Of a stretch of 64,000 bases of DNA, positions 61,727-64,000 are shown piece by piece. The translations under genes were made by a program, and so were the position numbers. The stretch lies in contig CAJNDS010002199.1 of assembly GCA_905221605.1 (NCBI GenBank), positions 197,001-261,000 on the forward strand, written 5' to 3'. Origin of the DNA: Symbiodinium natans (taxonomy: Eukaryota > Sar > Dinophyceae > Suessiales > Symbiodiniaceae). The notes under the pieces are model-generated. The model saw nothing but the letters and a program-made list of their open reading frames with translations, did no database searches and was not told the origin of the DNA. Within the stretch, counting starts at the first letter, position 1, and every line of letters starts with the position of its first letter.

Positions 61727-62506
61727 ATGGCTCATATGCCGCTCACAGCATTGCATGCGCTCCGCACGGATCAGTCAGGCCCCCAGAGTGCATTCGCAGT
61801 CATGTGTTGCTTGGACATCCATCCCCATGTCTCCAATGACCGCAGTGCTTCTGTGCCACAGCACATTTGCTGCAGGAGATGTAGTATGCCTGCAGATAGC
61901 ATGGAGCAAGAGCCTGATCCGGCCCTGGAGAACGATCTGCGCGCAGACTGTGAGCGCCACCTGCAGGAATGCATCACCAATCTCAGAGAAGAGACCCTCA
62001 TCAGAGGAGTTGACGATTTCCTCGTCCTCCAAAACAGGGAGCCTCGACGACGCAGTGCGGTGTTGGCATGGTGTCGAAGAAGACGCCGGACTCTGCAGCC
62101 TGCAGAGTGGGATAGATGGATCTGGGCCAAGTTCCAACAGCCAACCACCGATCGAGTATATCGAGCACTTACTCATGTCAACACCCATGCTCTTGATCTA
62201 CCGGCTGAGGCTTGGGACTATCTTAACACGGTCAGACAGCATGAAGCGCCAACGCATGGCCGTAGAGTTAGGCTGCTCAGGCTTAGCAGAATGGTACATA
62301 ATCAGGCAATCCTGGCCTTGGGAATACAGTGGGGGCACTATTTTTCGGAGTGCCATGACCTCTGTGTGCACACCCTCACGCCAGAATGGCTGGCCACGCA
62401 CTGGTATTTCGTGTATCTGCAGCCTGCACGCATCCATGCGTTTTTGGAATGGGAGCTCACGGCCCCAAGCAGATGGGAGCTGCCTCAGGCGGCCCCAACG
62501 GACTAG
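61727..62506 (+). CDS. Hypothetical protein, helical
   Basis: A 259-codon frame. From about residue 60 it is rich in Glu, Arg, Trp and Leu (MEQEPDPALENDLRADCE, ECITNLREETLIRGVDDFL, PAEWDRWIWAKFQQ, TPEWLATHWYFVYLQPARI), which looks like a genuine helical protein. A better start is the ATG in the RRCSMPADSMEQE block. No catalytic motif or family recognised; the neighbouring frames could belong to the same broken or intron-containing gene. Confidence 0.45.
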   Translation: MAHMPLTALHALRTDQSGPQSAFAVMCCLDIHPHVSNDRSASVPQHICCRRCSMPADSMEQEPDPALENDLRADCERHLQECITNLREETLIRGVDDFLVLQNREPRRRSAVLAWCRRRRRTLQPAEWDRWIWAKFQQPTTDRVYRALTHVNTHALDLPAEAWDYLNTVRQHEAPTHGRRVRLLRLSRMVHNQAILALGIQWGHYFSECHDLCVHTLTPEWLATHWYFVYLQPARIHAFLEWELTAPSRWELPQAAPTD

Positions 62507-62904
62507 TGAGCACGATCTCATTTTTAAGAGCCATAGGATGCCGGACCTTCTGTGTGCGGTCTCCAAGACCATAAATCTGCACTGCATATGCAAGCTTTGC
62601 ACCAGACGAGTTATGCAGAGTGTGCAGGTTGTCAGATGTCATGACACAGCTGTAGATCCCAAATTCTATACACGCCATACTACCTCTAGTCTTTCCCGCC
62701 AGGTACGCGTGATGGCCAGTGGACGCTATGCGCCGGGGAGCGCTAGCAGGACCATCTTGCAAGTGCCTGCCATGCATTGCCTCAGTACAGCCTTGCAGTC
62801 TGACAACTGCCATGTACGCTCCCATGTCAGCAGCCTTCGCTTGCATTTCACGACTGCGTTGCGTGTGCCCGACAGCGCATACTGTGCGACTGCCGCAGAC
62901 ATCA

Positions 62905-64000
62905 TGTCCGAGCGTCCAGAGCAGACTAGAGAGCCAAGGTCGCGCGAAAGGGCGGACGGAACCCGCCGACGCACCTCCGGCGAACTCGAGCGGAGGGCAC
63001 CCTACGCCCAAGCTTGGAAGGACTATCAAGCAAGTGGAGGCCGAACAGCCAGGCCGCCGAAACCACCACCGGCCCCTCCACGATCACCGTCCTCTGGAGC
63101 CAATCGGACCGAAGTCGGCCCGATGAGGGTGTCCACGACGAGTGGACCCCTGCGCCTGAGCCAGCTACGCACTTCTCCGACCAGCAACAGAGGCTGGAGC
63201 ACGCCGTGCTTCTCCTAGAGAAGCTCACCGTCGCAGCGCTCCCTGCGCAGATCGAGGCATTCCAACGTGCTGGCGACTTCCGCAAACTTCACAACCCATT
63301 TCATGATTTCCCACGCGTGGGAAATTGGGTCTTAGCCTTGACAGGGAGCATGCTTTCGCGGCACATTCGGAACGCCTACTCCAACTGGGGCAACCTGGGC
63401 GACTTCGTGGAATGCTTCACTGTGAGTGTTGCCAAAGCTGGCAAGCCACCATGGTTTGCCAGCTATCAGGACCTTGTCGGCACCCTTGCGGACATCCTCA
63501 ACTCCTGCTGTTCTGAGGCGTACGAGGCACTCCACTGGCAGATGACACCTGCGGAATTTATCCGCACCATCAAGACGAAGGACATCAAGACTGTCAGAGC
63601 TGGAGAAGCCGGAGACCCAATGCTGCGTGAGCTCCTACATGGTCGAGCCACGAGTTCCATGGAACCTCGGGAGCACGCAGCCCACACACGGACTCCAGCA
63701 GAGGAACGCCACATCGAAGATCATCAGGATGGAACTCGCTATCGTGAGATCACGACATTCTACGAGCCCGCGGACAATGCCCCGCCTGATGAACGTGGCA
63801 CGGACTTTGTTGATCTGGAGATTGATGTGGAGGTCGCAGAGGACCGCCCCACTGAGGGAGGTGCAGTCGGAGTGGCTCCGCAAGACCCGGACCCTGCAGG
63901 CCACAGCACGGAGGCCACCGGGGCCACAGAAGTCATCGACATTGAGGATGGGGAGCCGGAGGCAACCGAGTTACAAGGGACGGCCCTATGGATAGCAGAA
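62905..64000 (+). CDS. Hypothetical protein, 3'-partial, running off the window
   Basis: From 62930 to the right edge (64000) one plus-strand frame has no stop, 357 codons. From about 63122 it is clearly protein-like (ATHFSDQQQRLEHAVLLLEKL, ECFTVSVAKAGKPPWFASYQDL, SEAYEALHWQMTPAEFIRTIK), ending in an acidic region (LEIDVEVAEDRPTEG). Upstream, another frame starting at ATG 62905 (MSERPEQTREPRSRERADG) reads better until about 63120, so a frameshift or a small intron probably joins the two. No domain recognised; the stop lies outside the window. Confidence 0.5.

Noticed and set aside
61425-63218. 597-codon plus-strand frame
   Set aside because: It overlaps the better 61727-62506 frame, has a Cys/Ser/Arg-rich shadow-like composition through most of its length, and only its end (from 62905) looks coding.

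Overview
The window looks like nuclear DNA of a dinoflagellate, most likely close to Symbiodiniaceae. It holds no prokaryote-style operons and is almost entirely nested retroelements, retrocopies, tandem repeats and long (AGT)n arrays. Two retrocopied genes carry a truncated match to the 3' end of the dinoflagellate spliced leader (TTGGCTCAAG on the minus strand, at 15704-15713 and 18085-18093). No rRNA, tRNA or CRISPR was recognised.

Layout. 1-2895: 3' end of a plus-strand retrotransposon (element 1: RT-RNase H, then a B1-A2-B2 split direct repeat). 2896-~9900: a decayed minus-strand relative with the order tyrosine recombinase (YR), CCCH Gag-like ORF, methyltransferase-like domain, RT-RNase H. 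~9900-12705: degenerate minus-strand coding remnants. 12706-33320: one Copia element on the minus strand, bounded by a 5-bp target duplication (ACGCA). Its left LTR is split by two tandem retrocopies of a ~305-codon gene; its right LTR is split by a 5.6-kb split-direct-repeat element that carries a zinc-finger/kinase-like gene and no transposition genes. 34.8-35.4 kb: (AGT)n array. 35.5-37.7 kb: repeat fragments. 37731-46041: a complete YR retrotransposon (element 2), A1-[YR]-[CCCH Gag]-UGA-[methyltransferase/2OG-oxygenase-like/RT/RNase H]-B1-A2-B2, inserted in a 276-bp tandem repeat that resumes at 46042. 49.1-57.0 kb: two head-to-tail copies (X1 truncated, X2 nearly complete) of a third family, one interrupted by a retrocopy. 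57.0-60.7 kb: minisatellites and a second (AGT)n array. 60.7-64.0 kb: plausible unrecognised coding sequence running off the right edge.

Main biological points. (1) A C5-methyltransferase-like domain with common signatures occurs in four retroelements here: element 2, the 2.9-9.9 kb element, X2, and the C-terminus of the Copia polyprotein. (2) Element 2 also has a 2OG-Fe(II)-oxygenase-like (TET/JBP-like) domain between the methyltransferase-like and RT domains, suggesting a DNA-modification write/erase module on a retrotransposon. (3) The B/A junctions of four split-direct-repeat families carry inverted arms around a 24-29 bp spacer, and two complete insertions lie at AA|AAC with no target duplication, as expected for tyrosine-recombinase integration. 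(4) One of these elements appears to have captured a cellular gene. Domain calls come from motif reading only; no database search was possible.
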